The translations under genes and the position numbers were made by a program. Shown here piece by piece: positions 27,094 through 35,035 of a stretch of DNA of 64,000 nt; the first letter of the stretch is position 1; every line of letters begins with the position of its first letter. The notes under the pieces are model-generated. The model made no database searches. It was not told where the DNA came from and worked only from the letters and a program-made list of their open reading frames with translations. The stretch spans positions 124,001 to 188,000 of the forward strand of contig NZ_BMQU01000001.1 of assembly GCF_014648275.1 (NCBI RefSeq). Reading direction: 5' to 3'. This DNA comes from Pseudomonas laurentiana. GTDB lineage: Bacteria; Pseudomonadota; Gammaproteobacteria; Pseudomonadales; Pseudomonadaceae.

Positions 27094-28902
27094 ATGTCCA
27101 AGAAAATTCATGTAACCGACACGATCCTGCGTGACGCTCACCAGTCCCTGCTGGCAACCCGCATGCGCACCGAAGACATGCTGCCAATCTGTGACAAGCT
27201 CGACAAAGTCGGCTACTGGTCGCTGGAAGTCTGGGGTGGCGCGACGTTTGACGCCTGCGTGCGGTTCCTCAAGGAAGACCCGTGGGAGCGTCTGCGCAAG
27301 TTGCGTGCGGCACTGCCTAACACCCGCCTGCAAATGCTTCTGCGCGGGCAGAACCTGCTCGGTTACCGGCACTACAGCGATGACGTGGTCAAGGCATTCG
27401 TCGCCAAGGCCGCCGTCAACGGCATCGACGTCTTCCGCATCTTTGACGCCATGAACGACGTGCGCAACCTGCGCGTGGCCATTGAAGCCGTCAAGGCCGC
27501 TGGTAAGCACGCCCAGGGCACCATTGCCTACACCACCAGCCCGGTACACACCATCGACGCGTTCGTGGCTCAGGCCAAGCAGATGGAAGCCATGGGCTGT
27601 GATTCGATCGCCATCAAGGACATGGCCGGCCTGCTGACGCCGTATGCCACCGGTGAACTGGTCAAGGCGTTGAAAGCCGAGCAGTCGCTGCCGGTCTTCA
27701 TCCACTCCCACGATACCGCTGGCTTGGCCGCCATGTGCCAACTCAAGGCGATCGAAAACGGTGCCGACCATATCGACACCGCGATCTCCAGCTTCGCCTG
27801 GGGCACCAGCCACCCAGGTACCGAGTCGATGGTTGCCGCGCTCAAGGGCAGCGAATTCGACACTGGCCTGGATCTGGAGCTGCTGCAGGAAATCGGTCTG
27901 TACTTCTACGCCGTGCGCAAGAAGTATCACCAGTTTGAAAGCGAGTTCACCGCCGTTGATACCCGCGTGCAGGTCAACCAGGTGCCAGGCGGGATGATTT
28001 CCAACCTGGCCAACCAGCTCAAGGAGCAGGGTGCGCTGCACCGCATGAACGAAGTGCTGGCCGAAATTCCGCGAGTGCGTGAAGACCTCGGCTTCCCACC
28101 GCTGGTTACGCCGACCTCGCAGATCGTTGGTACCCAGGCGTTCTTCAACGTTCTCGCGGGCGAGCGCTACAAGACCATCACCAACGAAGTGAAGCTGTAC
28201 CTGCAAGGCGGTTATGGCAAAGCGCCGGGCGTGGTCAACGACCAACTGCGTCGTCAGGCCATTGGCAGCGAAGAAGTGATCGACGTGCGTCCAGCTGATC
28301 TGCTGAAGCCAGAAATGGCCAAGTTGCGTTCGGACATCGGCAACCTGGCCAAATCGGAAGAAGACGTGCTGACTTTCGCCATGTTCCCGGACATTGGCCG
28401 CAAGTTTCTCGAAGAACGCGATGCCGGCACGCTGACCCCTGAAGTGCTGCTGCCGATTCCGGAAGCTGGTGCCGTGGGCTCGGCCGGTGGTGAAGGCGTT
28501 CCGACCGAGTTCGTCATCGATGTTCACGGTGAGACCTACCGCGTCGACATCACCGGTGTTGGCGTCAAGTCCGAAGGCAAGCGTCACTTCTACCTGTCCA
28601 TTGACGGCATGCCGGAAGAAGTGGTGTTCGAGCCGCTCAACGAGTTCGTCGGCGGTGGCGGCAGCAAGCGCAAGCAGGCCAGTGAGCCAGGCCATGTCAG
28701 CACCACCATGCCGGGCAACATCGTCGATGTGCTGGTCAAGGAAGGCGACATGGTAAAAGCCGGCCAGGCCGTGCTGATCACCGAAGCGATGAAGATGGAG
28801 ACCGAAGTGCAGTCGGCCATCGCCGGTAAGGTTGTTGCGATTCACGTGGCCAAGGGCGACCGGGTCAACCCGGGCGAGATCCTGATCGAGATCGAGGGCT
28901 GA
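27094..28902 (+). CDS. pycB: pyruvate carboxylase subunit B (carboxyltransferase + biotin carrier)
   Basis: 602 residues with an N-terminal carboxyltransferase (HMGL-like TIM barrel: TDTILRDAHQSLLATRMRTEDM near residue 7, MLLRGQNLLGYRHYSDDVV, IKDMAGLLTP), a conserved central domain and a C-terminal biotinyl domain with the biotinylated lysine in EAMKMETEV. It transfers CO2 from biotin to pyruvate. The start at ATG 27094 has GAGGAA upstream. It forms an operon with pycA, ended by a strong terminator. It resembles the oxaloacetate decarboxylase alpha chain (OadA), but no membrane OadB/OadG subunits are present. Confidence 0.93.
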   Translation: MSKKIHVTDTILRDAHQSLLATRMRTEDMLPICDKLDKVGYWSLEVWGGATFDACVRFLKEDPWERLRKLRAALPNTRLQMLLRGQNLLGYRHYSDDVVKAFVAKAAVNGIDVFRIFDAMNDVRNLRVAIEAVKAAGKHAQGTIAYTTSPVHTIDAFVAQAKQMEAMGCDSIAIKDMAGLLTPYATGELVKALKAEQSLPVFIHSHDTAGLAAMCQLKAIENGADHIDTAISSFAWGTSHPGTESMVAALKGSEFDTGLDLELLQEIGLYFYAVRKKYHQFESEFTAVDTRVQVNQVPGGMISNLANQLKEQGALHRMNEVLAEIPRVREDLGFPPLVTPTSQIVGTQAFFNVLAGERYKTITNEVKLYLQGGYGKAPGVVNDQLRRQAIGSEEVIDVRPADLLKPEMAKLRSDIGNLAKSEEDVLTFAMFPDIGRKFLEERDAGTLTPEVLLPIPEAGAVGSAGGEGVPTEFVIDVHGETYRVDITGVGVKSEGKRHFYLSIDGMPEEVVFEPLNEFVGGGGSKRKQASEPGHVSTTMPGNIVDVLVKEGDMVKAGQAVLITEAMKMETEVQSAIAGKVVAIHVAKGDRVNPGEILIEIEG

Positions 28903-28933
28903 AACAGCCCTCGGTAGTAAGCGGTTTACCTCT

Positions 28934-28959
28934 GGGGGGCGTATGCCCCCCTTTTTTTT
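28934..28959 (+). terminator. rho-independent terminator of pycAB
   Basis: GGGGGGC-gtat-GCCCCCC followed by eight T, starting 32 bases after the pycB stop codon. Classical strong terminator. Confidence 0.93.
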
Positions 28960-28982
28960 GCGCGCGATTTGGCGATGCGGCG

Positions 28983-29804
28983 TCAGTGCCGATAGCCTTT
29001 GCCGTAGTGCCGTTCCAGACGCACCTGGAGCAACTCCAGGGCAAACGATAGCAGCCAGTAGATAGCCGCTGCGGTGGTCAGCATTTCCAGGTAGCGGTAG
29101 CTGGAGCGACCATAGGACTGCGCCAGAAACATCACTTCCCAGACCCCCATCACCGAAATCAGCGACGAATCCTTGAGCATGGAAATGAACTGGTTGGCGC
29201 TTGGTGGAATGATCGTGCGCATGGCCTGGGGCAGGGTGATGTGCCAGAAAATTGCCCGTGGACGCATCCCCAGGGCCATGGCCGCCTGTCGCTGGCCGGG
29301 TGCTACGCCAATAATGCCGGCGCGGAAAATTTCACTCAGGTAGGCACCGTAGTTCAGCGACAGCGCAATGATCCCGGCGCTGATCGCGCCTGGTACGACG
29401 CCGATCTGTGGCAGGCCCAAGTAGATCAAGAGGATCTGGATCAGCAGTGGCGTGCCGCGAAAGAATGAGGTGTAGAAGCTGGCGATGCCCAAGGCCACGG
29501 CGCTGTTCGACAAACGTGCCAACGCCGCAGCGAAGCCCAGTATCACCGAGCTGAGCATCGAGCACAGGCAAAGGAACAGGGTCAGTGCTGCGCCTTGCAG
29601 GAAACCATTGGGCGCGAGGTGCAGCCCGAGCAGGTTAGGCAGCTTGTCGAGGATGATCGAAAACTTCAGGTCGAAGCTCAGGAAGAACCCGACGAACATC
29701 ACCAACAACGCTGCCCACGTCAGGTAAAGGCGCGTGCGAAAACCGAACAGGCGCTGGCCCAGCGTGCGCGTAGCCTGACTGGGTGGTGGCTGATAGGCAC
29801 TCAT
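28983..29804 (-). CDS. amino-acid ABC transporter permease (HisM/GlnP type)
   Basis: A 273-residue inner-membrane permease with about six helices and the polar amino-acid family EAA loop (GIIGVAPGQRQAAMALGMRPRAIFWHITLPQA). The segment SFFRGTPLLIQILLIYLGLP is typical of the family. It overlaps the upstream binding-protein gene by four bases, indicating translational coupling. No ATP-binding subunit is encoded nearby, so it must borrow an ATPase or be completed elsewhere in the genome. Confidence 0.9.
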   Translation of the reverse strand: MSAYQPPPSQATRTLGQRLFGFRTRLYLTWAALLVMFVGFFLSFDLKFSIILDKLPNLLGLHLAPNGFLQGAALTLFLCLCSMLSSVILGFAAALARLSNSAVALGIASFYTSFFRGTPLLIQILLIYLGLPQIGVVPGAISAGIIALSLNYGAYLSEIFRAGIIGVAPGQRQAAMALGMRPRAIFWHITLPQAMRTIIPPSANQFISMLKDSSLISVMGVWEVMFLAQSYGRSSYRYLEMLTTAAAIYWLLSFALELLQVRLERHYGKGYRH

Positions 29805-30622
29805 TTACTGATATCGGCGCCGATCCATTTCTGCGACAGACGGCTCAGGGTGCCGTCCTGTTTCAGCTCGGCGAACACCTGCTGGACCTTGGCATTCCAG
29901 GCCGCGTCACCTTTCTCGATGGCAACCGAGTTGGGTTCTTCATACAGCGCCTGGCCGGCCAGTTTGAAGCGCGCATCCTGATTCAGGCGCGGCTGTGCGG
30001 TGACCAGGTTGGTCAAGATCGCATCGAGGCGTACGCCGGCACCCAGGCCCAGATCCTGGAAGGCCACGTTGTCGGTGTCATACGGGGCGATCTGAACATG
30101 CTCGAACGGGTAGTCCAGCGCCTTGTCTTCCGCGCCTTCGATGACCAGGTTCTTGTTCAGGTAGCTTTCGTAGCTGGAGGCGCTGGTCAGGCCGACTTTC
30201 AGGCCGCTGAGGTCTTTAGCGCCGTGAATACGGTCATCCTTGGCGTTGACCACGATGACCGCAGGCGAAGCGTAGTACTCCACCGGGAAGTCGAAGACCT
30301 GGGCGCGAGCCTTGCTCGGGGTCATCGAGCAGATGCAGATATCGTATCGGCCGCTCCAGCGGCCAGCAGCGATCACGTCCCAGGACGGGGTTTCCAGGCG
30401 CAGTTTGACGCCAAGCTTCTCGGCCACGGCCTTGGCCACATCCACATCGAAGCCATCCAGTTGGTTCTGCTCGTTGAGGAAAGAGAATGGCGGGTAACTT
30501 TCCATCAGCACGCCGACCAGTTCCTTGCGTTCTTCCACGCGTTGCAGCGTCGCCCCCGCCAGGGCTTGGGTGGTCACACTCAGTGCCAGCAGGCTGGCGC
30601 CCAACAGGGTGGAAAAACGCAT
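29801..30622 (-). CDS. amino-acid ABC transporter substrate-binding protein
   Basis: A 273-residue periplasmic binding protein (family 3 type) with a signal peptide of about 22 residues (cleavage after ALA). The ligand-site signature is VLMESYPPFSFLNEQNQLDGFDVDVAKAVAEKL, followed by YDICICSMTPSKAR. It probably binds an amino acid. The divergent neighbour is a homocysteine S-methyltransferase, which suggests a methionine-related ligand such as S-methylmethionine, but this is inference from position. Confidence 0.9.
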   Translation of the reverse strand: MRFSTLLGASLLALSVTTQALAGATLQRVEERKELVGVLMESYPPFSFLNEQNQLDGFDVDVAKAVAEKLGVKLRLETPSWDVIAAGRWSGRYDICICSMTPSKARAQVFDFPVEYYASPAVIVVNAKDDRIHGAKDLSGLKVGLTSASSYESYLNKNLVIEGAEDKALDYPFEHVQIAPYDTDNVAFQDLGLGAGVRLDAILTNLVTAQPRLNQDARFKLAGQALYEEPNSVAIEKGDAAWNAKVQQVFAELKQDGTLSRLSQKWIGADISK

Positions 30623-30684
30623 GGAAAATCACCTGAAAAAAGAGTTGTTAAATTGAATGTCCGGCGTATTAAATAGTTATAAGA

Positions 30685-30705
30685 AAAACTCTACTAGTAA
30701 GTTTT
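30685..30705. promoter_or_regulatory. inverted repeat in the ABC transporter / methyltransferase divergent region
   Basis: AAAACT and AGTTTT separated by nine bases in a markedly AT-rich 110-base region between two divergent genes. It is a candidate operator; the regulator is unknown. Confidence 0.3.
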
Positions 30706-30732
30706 ATTTATATTCATAGAAGTGGACGTTAT

Positions 30733-31632
30733 ATGGGTGACAGTGCGGTGGTGATTCTCGATGGTGGCATGGGCCGTGAGCTGCAGCGCCGTGGCGCGCC
30801 CTTTCGGCAGCCGGAGTGGTCGGCGCTTGCCTTGAGTGAGGCACCGGAGGCTGTGGTGGCCGTGCATACGGCCTATATCGAGAGCGGTGCGCGGGTCATT
30901 ACCAGCAACAGCTATGCTGTGGTGCCGTTCCATATCGGTGAGGAACGCTTTGCCGCTGAAGGACGTGCCTTGGCCTCGACCGCCGGGCAATTGGCCCGAG
31001 CAGCTGCCGATGCCAGTGGTCAACCGGTACGGGTTGCCGGTTCATTGCCACCCCTGTTCGGCTCGTACCGTCCCGACCTGTTCGATGCCGCTCGGGTTAG
31101 TGAAGTCCTGACGCCGTTGGTTGAGGGTCTGGCGGAGCATGTCGACCTGTGGTTGGCCGAGACCCAAAGCTCTATCGTCGAAGCACGGGCTATTCGTGCA
31201 GGCCTGCCCAACGACGGCAAGCCCTTCTGGCTGTCCTTCACCCTGCAGGACGACGATGTTGATGACCTGCCGCGTTTGCGCTCTGGCGAGCCCGTCAGCG
31301 AGGCCGCCGAGGTGGCGGCACAGTTGGGTGTGCAGACCTTGCTGTTCAACTGCAGCCAGCCGGAAGTGATCGGCGCGGCTATCGATGCCGCACGCGAAAC
31401 GTTCGAACGGCTGGGTGTGCAGATTGCTATCGGCGCCTACGCCAATGCGTTCCCGCCGCAGCCCAAGGACGCTACCGCCAACGATGGACTGGACGAGTTG
31501 CGCGAAGACCTCGACCCGCCGGGCTACCTGCACTGGGCCGAGAATTGGCGTCAACGCGGTGCCAGCCATCTGGGCGGTTGCTGTGGCATTGGCCCGGAGC
31601 ACATTGCAGTCCTGGCGCAACGCCTGCGCTGA
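30733..31632 (+). CDS. homocysteine S-methyltransferase family protein
   Basis: A 299-residue Pfam S-methyl_trans domain protein (MmuM-like). It begins VVILDGGMGRELQRRG, and holds the zinc-binding cysteines in LLFNCSQPEV and in the C-terminal GGCCGIGPEH. The family moves a methyl group from S-methylmethionine (or betaine-like donors) to homocysteine, giving methionine. Zinc-dependent and cytoplasmic. It is divergent from an amino-acid uptake pair, which could supply the methyl donor. Distinction from related selenocysteine or betaine enzymes is not certain. Confidence 0.85.
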   Translation: MGDSAVVILDGGMGRELQRRGAPFRQPEWSALALSEAPEAVVAVHTAYIESGARVITSNSYAVVPFHIGEERFAAEGRALASTAGQLARAAADASGQPVRVAGSLPPLFGSYRPDLFDAARVSEVLTPLVEGLAEHVDLWLAETQSSIVEARAIRAGLPNDGKPFWLSFTLQDDDVDDLPRLRSGEPVSEAAEVAAQLGVQTLLFNCSQPEVIGAAIDAARETFERLGVQIAIGAYANAFPPQPKDATANDGLDELREDLDPPGYLHWAENWRQRGASHLGGCCGIGPEHIAVLAQRLR

Positions 31633-31636
31633 TCCC

Positions 31637-32311
31637 TCAGGCGGATGTGCGACACGCCTCCAGCGTTCTGAGTTGACCGTCAGGACGCTGGTTTTCTGCT
31701 GCCAGCCAGCGCTCGAAACCTGCTGCGATGGCTGGCCATTCATCGTCGATGATCGAGTACCAGGCCGTATCGCGGTTCTGGCCTTTGACCACCATGTGCT
31801 TGCGGAACAGCCCTTCGTAGCTGAAGCCGAAACGCTGTGCCGCCCGCTTGGAGCGGCTGTTGGCGTCGTTGCACTTCCATTCCAGGCGGCGGTTCCCCAG
31901 TTCAAAGGCCAGCTTGCCCAGCAGGTAGATGGCTTCGGTACCTTTCGGTGTGCGCTGCATGGCGGCGCCAAAGGCAACATGGCCGATTTCGATACGACCG
32001 TGTGCCGGCACCATCGACATCAGGCTGAGAATGCCCTGGGCCTGGCCGTTGCGCAGGTCGATGACGGTGTAGAACAGTGGGTCACTGGTAGCCGCATTGC
32101 TGTCGAGCCAGCGGTCGAATGCCTCACGTTCCTCGAAAGGGCCGTAGGGCAGGTAGCTCCACAGCGCAGCATCAGCCTCGGGGCCATTGAACACCTCCCA
32201 GAGGTCATCACGGTGCTGACGCGGGTCGAGTTTCTCCAGGCGGATGAAGCGTCCGGTCAACGGGGTGGCGGGCGGCAGTTTGGCGGGGTGCCAGTTTGGC
32301 AGCGTGTTCAT
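31637..32311 (-). CDS. GNAT N-acetyltransferase (RimJ/RimL-like)
   Basis: A 224-residue acetyltransferase of the RimJ/RimL-type GNAT branch (Acetyltransf_3), with GRFIRLEKLDPRQHRDDLWE at the start and the acetyl-CoA region RTPKGTEAIYLLGKLAFE. NDANSRSKRAAQRFGFSYEGL is the conserved motif near the active site. I chose ATG 32311, preceded by GAGGAA; the upstream extension to 32410 is unlike the family. The acceptor is unknown. It converges with the methyltransferase gene. The next GNAT gene lies upstream with a 16-base gap, forming a likely operon. Confidence 0.87.
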   Translation of the reverse strand: MNTLPNWHPAKLPPATPLTGRFIRLEKLDPRQHRDDLWEVFNGPEADAALWSYLPYGPFEEREAFDRWLDSNAATSDPLFYTVIDLRNGQAQGILSLMSMVPAHGRIEIGHVAFGAAMQRTPKGTEAIYLLGKLAFELGNRRLEWKCNDANSRSKRAAQRFGFSYEGLFRKHMVVKGQNRDTAWYSIIDDEWPAIAAGFERWLAAENQRPDGQLRTLEACRTSA

Positions 32312-32327
32312 GGGACGGTTCCTCGGA

Positions 32328-32774
32328 TTACAACAGTTTGCGGAACTGAATGAAGCCAGGGCGCTCGGCCAACTGCTCGTAGAGGGCAATGGCGGTGGTA
32401 TTGGTCTCATGGGTCAGCCAGTGGACTTTGGCACAGCCCGCGGCGCTGGCCGTCGCGTAGACAAACTCGATCAACTGTCGGCCAATGCCTTGGCCACGCT
32501 GTTCCTGAGAGACCAGCAGGTCTTGCAGGTAGCATGAGTTCTCCGTTGTCCAGCAGGAACGATGATAGATCCAATGGACCATGCCCACCGCCTTGCCGTC
32601 GATCCACGCCAAGGCGGCATTGATGGGTTCGGCGGGGTCGAGCATGCGTTCCCAGGTCACCGCACTGACCTGCTCATCAATGTGGGTTTCGTAAAAACGC
32701 TGATAAGCCTGCCACAGGGGCAGCCAGGCACTATGGTCGTCGGCGTTGACCGGGCGGATCTGTACGTTGGGCAT
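32328..32774 (-). CDS. GNAT N-acetyltransferase
   Basis: A 148-residue GNAT enzyme with the acetyl-CoA-binding loop QEQRGQGIGRQLIEFVY and the C-terminal motif HETNTTAIALYEQLAERPGF. It belongs to a different GNAT branch than its downstream neighbour. The substrate (an amine) is unknown. It is 11 bases downstream of the PaiB-like gene, so three genes 33415 to 31637 probably form one transcription unit reading left. Confidence 0.88.
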   Translation of the reverse strand: MPNVQIRPVNADDHSAWLPLWQAYQRFYETHIDEQVSAVTWERMLDPAEPINAALAWIDGKAVGMVHWIYHRSCWTTENSCYLQDLLVSQEQRGQGIGRQLIEFVYATASAAGCAKVHWLTHETNTTAIALYEQLAERPGFIQFRKLL

Positions 32775-32785
32775 TTCGGGCTCCT

Positions 32786-33415
32786 TCAGGGTTGGCGCAT
32801 CAGGGCGGCCAATTGGTTGTCCAGTGGGTCTGGGCTTTCGCTCAGGCCTTTGCGTACGCCTTCAATGTCGGCGCTGCTGCGGTTTTGGCTGGTCTTGCGC
32901 TTGCCTTGCAAGCGCTCAATCGGCAGGGCGAAGCCGACAATCGCCTTGAGCATGCCGTTGATATAGTCGACGGGTGCATCGTCTATCGACCAAGGCTGGG
33001 GGCGGCCACGTTCGTGGCGCTCACTCAGGCTGCCGAGCAGTTGGTGCAGGCGTTGTGGGTCGTCAAACACCTCGGCGCAGCCGTAGGCATGCACAGCCAG
33101 GTAATTCCAGGTGGGTACGGCTTTACCGTCCACGGCTTTGCTTGGGTAGAAGTTCGGGCTGACATAGGCGTCCGCTCCCGCGAAGATCAGCAGCGCTTCA
33201 CTGCCATTGGCCAGGTCCTGCCACTGCAGGTTGGCCTTGGCCAGATGCCCGTAAAGTGTGCCGTTCGGGCCTTCGTCGCGCTTCAACAGCAGCGGCAGGT
33301 GGCTTGCTTGCAGGCCCTGCTGGCCGTGTGTGACAAGCACGGCAAGGCGGGTCTGTTCGATTTGCAGGTGCAAGCTGTCGAGATCGGTGTCCCGGAACGC
33401 GCTGGGTATGTACAT
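32786..33415 (-). CDS. FMN-binding PaiB-like protein
   Basis: A 209-residue protein of the PaiB / FMN-binding split-barrel group (MYIPSAFRDTD start, HLPLLLKRDEG, YGHLAKANLQW, WNYLAVHAYG). Such proteins were first described as negative regulators of sporulation and protease genes in Bacillus, but many are probably flavin- or heme-binding enzymes. The start ATG 33415 gives the typical family start. It is divergent from a MocR regulator, a pairing that often marks the regulator's target. Confidence 0.88.
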   Translation of the reverse strand: MYIPSAFRDTDLDSLHLQIEQTRLAVLVTHGQQGLQASHLPLLLKRDEGPNGTLYGHLAKANLQWQDLANGSEALLIFAGADAYVSPNFYPSKAVDGKAVPTWNYLAVHAYGCAEVFDDPQRLHQLLGSLSERHERGRPQPWSIDDAPVDYINGMLKAIVGFALPIERLQGKRKTSQNRSSADIEGVRKGLSESPDPLDNQLAALMRQP

Positions 33416-33454
33416 GGCGATAGTCCTTGGCGAATGCAGCCATCCTAGGCAGGC

Positions 33455-33503
33455 TATTGGCCTATGGTAAGAGCCATTCACTACCGATTTTATAGGTCCA
33501 ATA
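33455..33503. promoter_or_regulatory. imperfect inverted repeat, possible MocR operator
   Basis: TATTGGCCTA at 33455-33464 and TAGGTCCAATA at 33493-33503 form arms of an imperfect inverted repeat (one extra base in the right arm) separated by 28 bases, between PaiB-like and MocR genes. MocR proteins often bind paired sites of this spacing in such divergent regions. Confidence 0.4.
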
Positions 33504-33505
33504 CT

Positions 33506-35035
33506 GTGCGTGAGCAGCCCCTGTCATTGCTCTTTGACCCCACTGGCATCGTACTTGATCGACGCCAGGGATTGAGTCGCCAGTTGTATCAAGTCTTGCG
33601 CGCCAGGATTCTGGATGGTCGGCTGGGCAGTGGGACGCGTCTGCCTGCCAGTCGTGATCTGGCCAAGGCGTTGGCGTTGTCGCGTAACAGTGTGGTGCGT
33701 GCCTATGACCAGCTTTACGCTGAAGGCTTTATTGAGAGTCGGGTAGGGGACGGCACCTATGTCGCTCAGCTGCCAAAATTATCCACAAAAGTATCCACAG
33801 GGTTATCCCGGGGTTTTTCCACAGCCTTATCCACAAAATCGCCCGAAAGTACTGAGTATTTATCCAGAAAAGTTATTCACAATGGCCCATTGAGCCGGCT
33901 AGAAAAGCACCATTTGCCAGCGCCAAAAAGTGGGCCGCCCAAGGCATTCCGGGTTGGTGCGCCAGCCTTCGATTTGTTCCCCTTCGAGACGTGGGCCAAG
34001 CTCCAAGCGGGTTTCTGGCGTAAACCCGACCCGACCTTGCTCGGTTACGGCGATCCAGCAGGTGAGCCGATTTTGCGCGAACTGATTGCGACCTATCTGC
34101 GTCGTTCGCGGGGTCTTTCCTGCAGTGCTGAACAAATTGTGATCACCAGTGGCGCACAGCAGGCAATCAGCCTTTGTGCACAGTTGTTGCTGGAGCCTGG
34201 CGATGGGGTTGCTGTGGAAAACCCTGGGTACCGGGCTGCCGGGCACGCGTTCGCGCTTGCCGGGGCACGGGTGTTCGGTGTTGCGGTGGATAACGAAGGA
34301 ATGGACTGCGCTGCCTTGAATGCACTGCCCCAGTGCCGTCTGAGCTATGTAACGCCATCACATCAGTACCCTACGGGCGTCACCATGAGCCTGGCTCGGC
34401 GTCTGGAACTGCTGGCATGGGCTGAACGCAGCGATGGCTGGATCGTTGAGGATGACTATGACGGTGAATACCGCTACAGCGGCGCACCCTTGGCGCCGTT
34501 GGCGGCCTTGGACCCGCATGGGCGTGTGCTGTATGTCGGTACCTTCGGCAAGATCGCCTTTCCGGCCCTGCGGATGGGCTATCTGGTCGTACCACCGCCA
34601 TTGGTCGAGGCATTTTCCCGCTGTCGGGCACTGGCCGTGCGGCATTCGGAAGTCGGCAATCAGGTGGTAATGGCGCAGTTCATGGCACAAGGGCATTTTC
34701 AACGGCATATCCGTCGTATGCGCCGGGCAGCGTTGAGTCGGCGCAATGTGCTCAAGGCCGGGTGGCCTGTGGATATCCCTGGCTGCGGGGCGATGCCCGA
34801 TGTGGCGGCGGGCCTTCATGTCAAAGTCGACGTGGATAGCCTGGCGCGCGAACGTGAACTGGTCGCCCGTGCCGAGGCGGTTGGGGTAGAGCTGAATCCG
34901 CTGAGTGAATACTGGCTGGAGGATTCAAGCACCCCTGTGGATAACCGCGCGGGCCTGGTACTGGGTTTTGCGGCAGTGCCCGAAGCCGCGATCGCCGATG
35001 CCTTGGCACGCCTGCGGCGTGCCTGGCGTCGTTGA
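33506..35035 (+). CDS. MocR/GabR-type PLP-dependent regulator
   Basis: A 509-residue chimeric regulator: an N-terminal GntR winged helix (LSRQLYQVLRARILDGRLGSG; ASRDLAKALALSRNSVVRAYDQL, about residues 20-75) joined by an unusual linker (about 85-130) to an aminotransferase-fold domain (PYG-like VTPSHQYPTG, EDDYDGEYRY, GTFGK with the PLP lysine). I start at GTG 33506, with AGG about 10 bases upstream; the frame is open to 33464. The linker is built of LST(K/G/A) repeats because its DNA is a 12-bp array of DnaA-box-like sequences. Its target is probably the divergent PaiB-GNAT operon. Confidence 0.9.
   Translation: MREQPLSLLFDPTGIVLDRRQGLSRQLYQVLRARILDGRLGSGTRLPASRDLAKALALSRNSVVRAYDQLYAEGFIESRVGDGTYVAQLPKLSTKVSTGLSRGFSTALSTKSPESTEYLSRKVIHNGPLSRLEKHHLPAPKSGPPKAFRVGAPAFDLFPFETWAKLQAGFWRKPDPTLLGYGDPAGEPILRELIATYLRRSRGLSCSAEQIVITSGAQQAISLCAQLLLEPGDGVAVENPGYRAAGHAFALAGARVFGVAVDNEGMDCAALNALPQCRLSYVTPSHQYPTGVTMSLARRLELLAWAERSDGWIVEDDYDGEYRYSGAPLAPLAALDPHGRVLYVGTFGKIAFPALRMGYLVVPPPLVEAFSRCRALAVRHSEVGNQVVMAQFMAQGHFQRHIRRMRRAALSRRNVLKAGWPVDIPGCGAMPDVAAGLHVKVDVDSLARERELVARAEAVGVELNPLSEYWLEDSSTPVDNRAGLVLGFAAVPEAAIADALARLRRAWRR
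33779..33881 (+). repeat. iteron-like DnaA-box array in the MocR linker
   Basis: Five 12-bp periods starting at 33779, 33791, 33803, 33815 and 33827: TTATCCACA, GTATCCACA, TTATCCCGG, TTTTCCACA, TTATCCACA. Then TTATCCAGA follows at 33860 and TTATTCACA at 33873. Two are perfect and one fits TTATNCACA; all lie on the plus strand. A further perfect box is at 34936-34944 on the minus strand. In-frame the repeat encodes LST-x. Confidence 0.8.
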
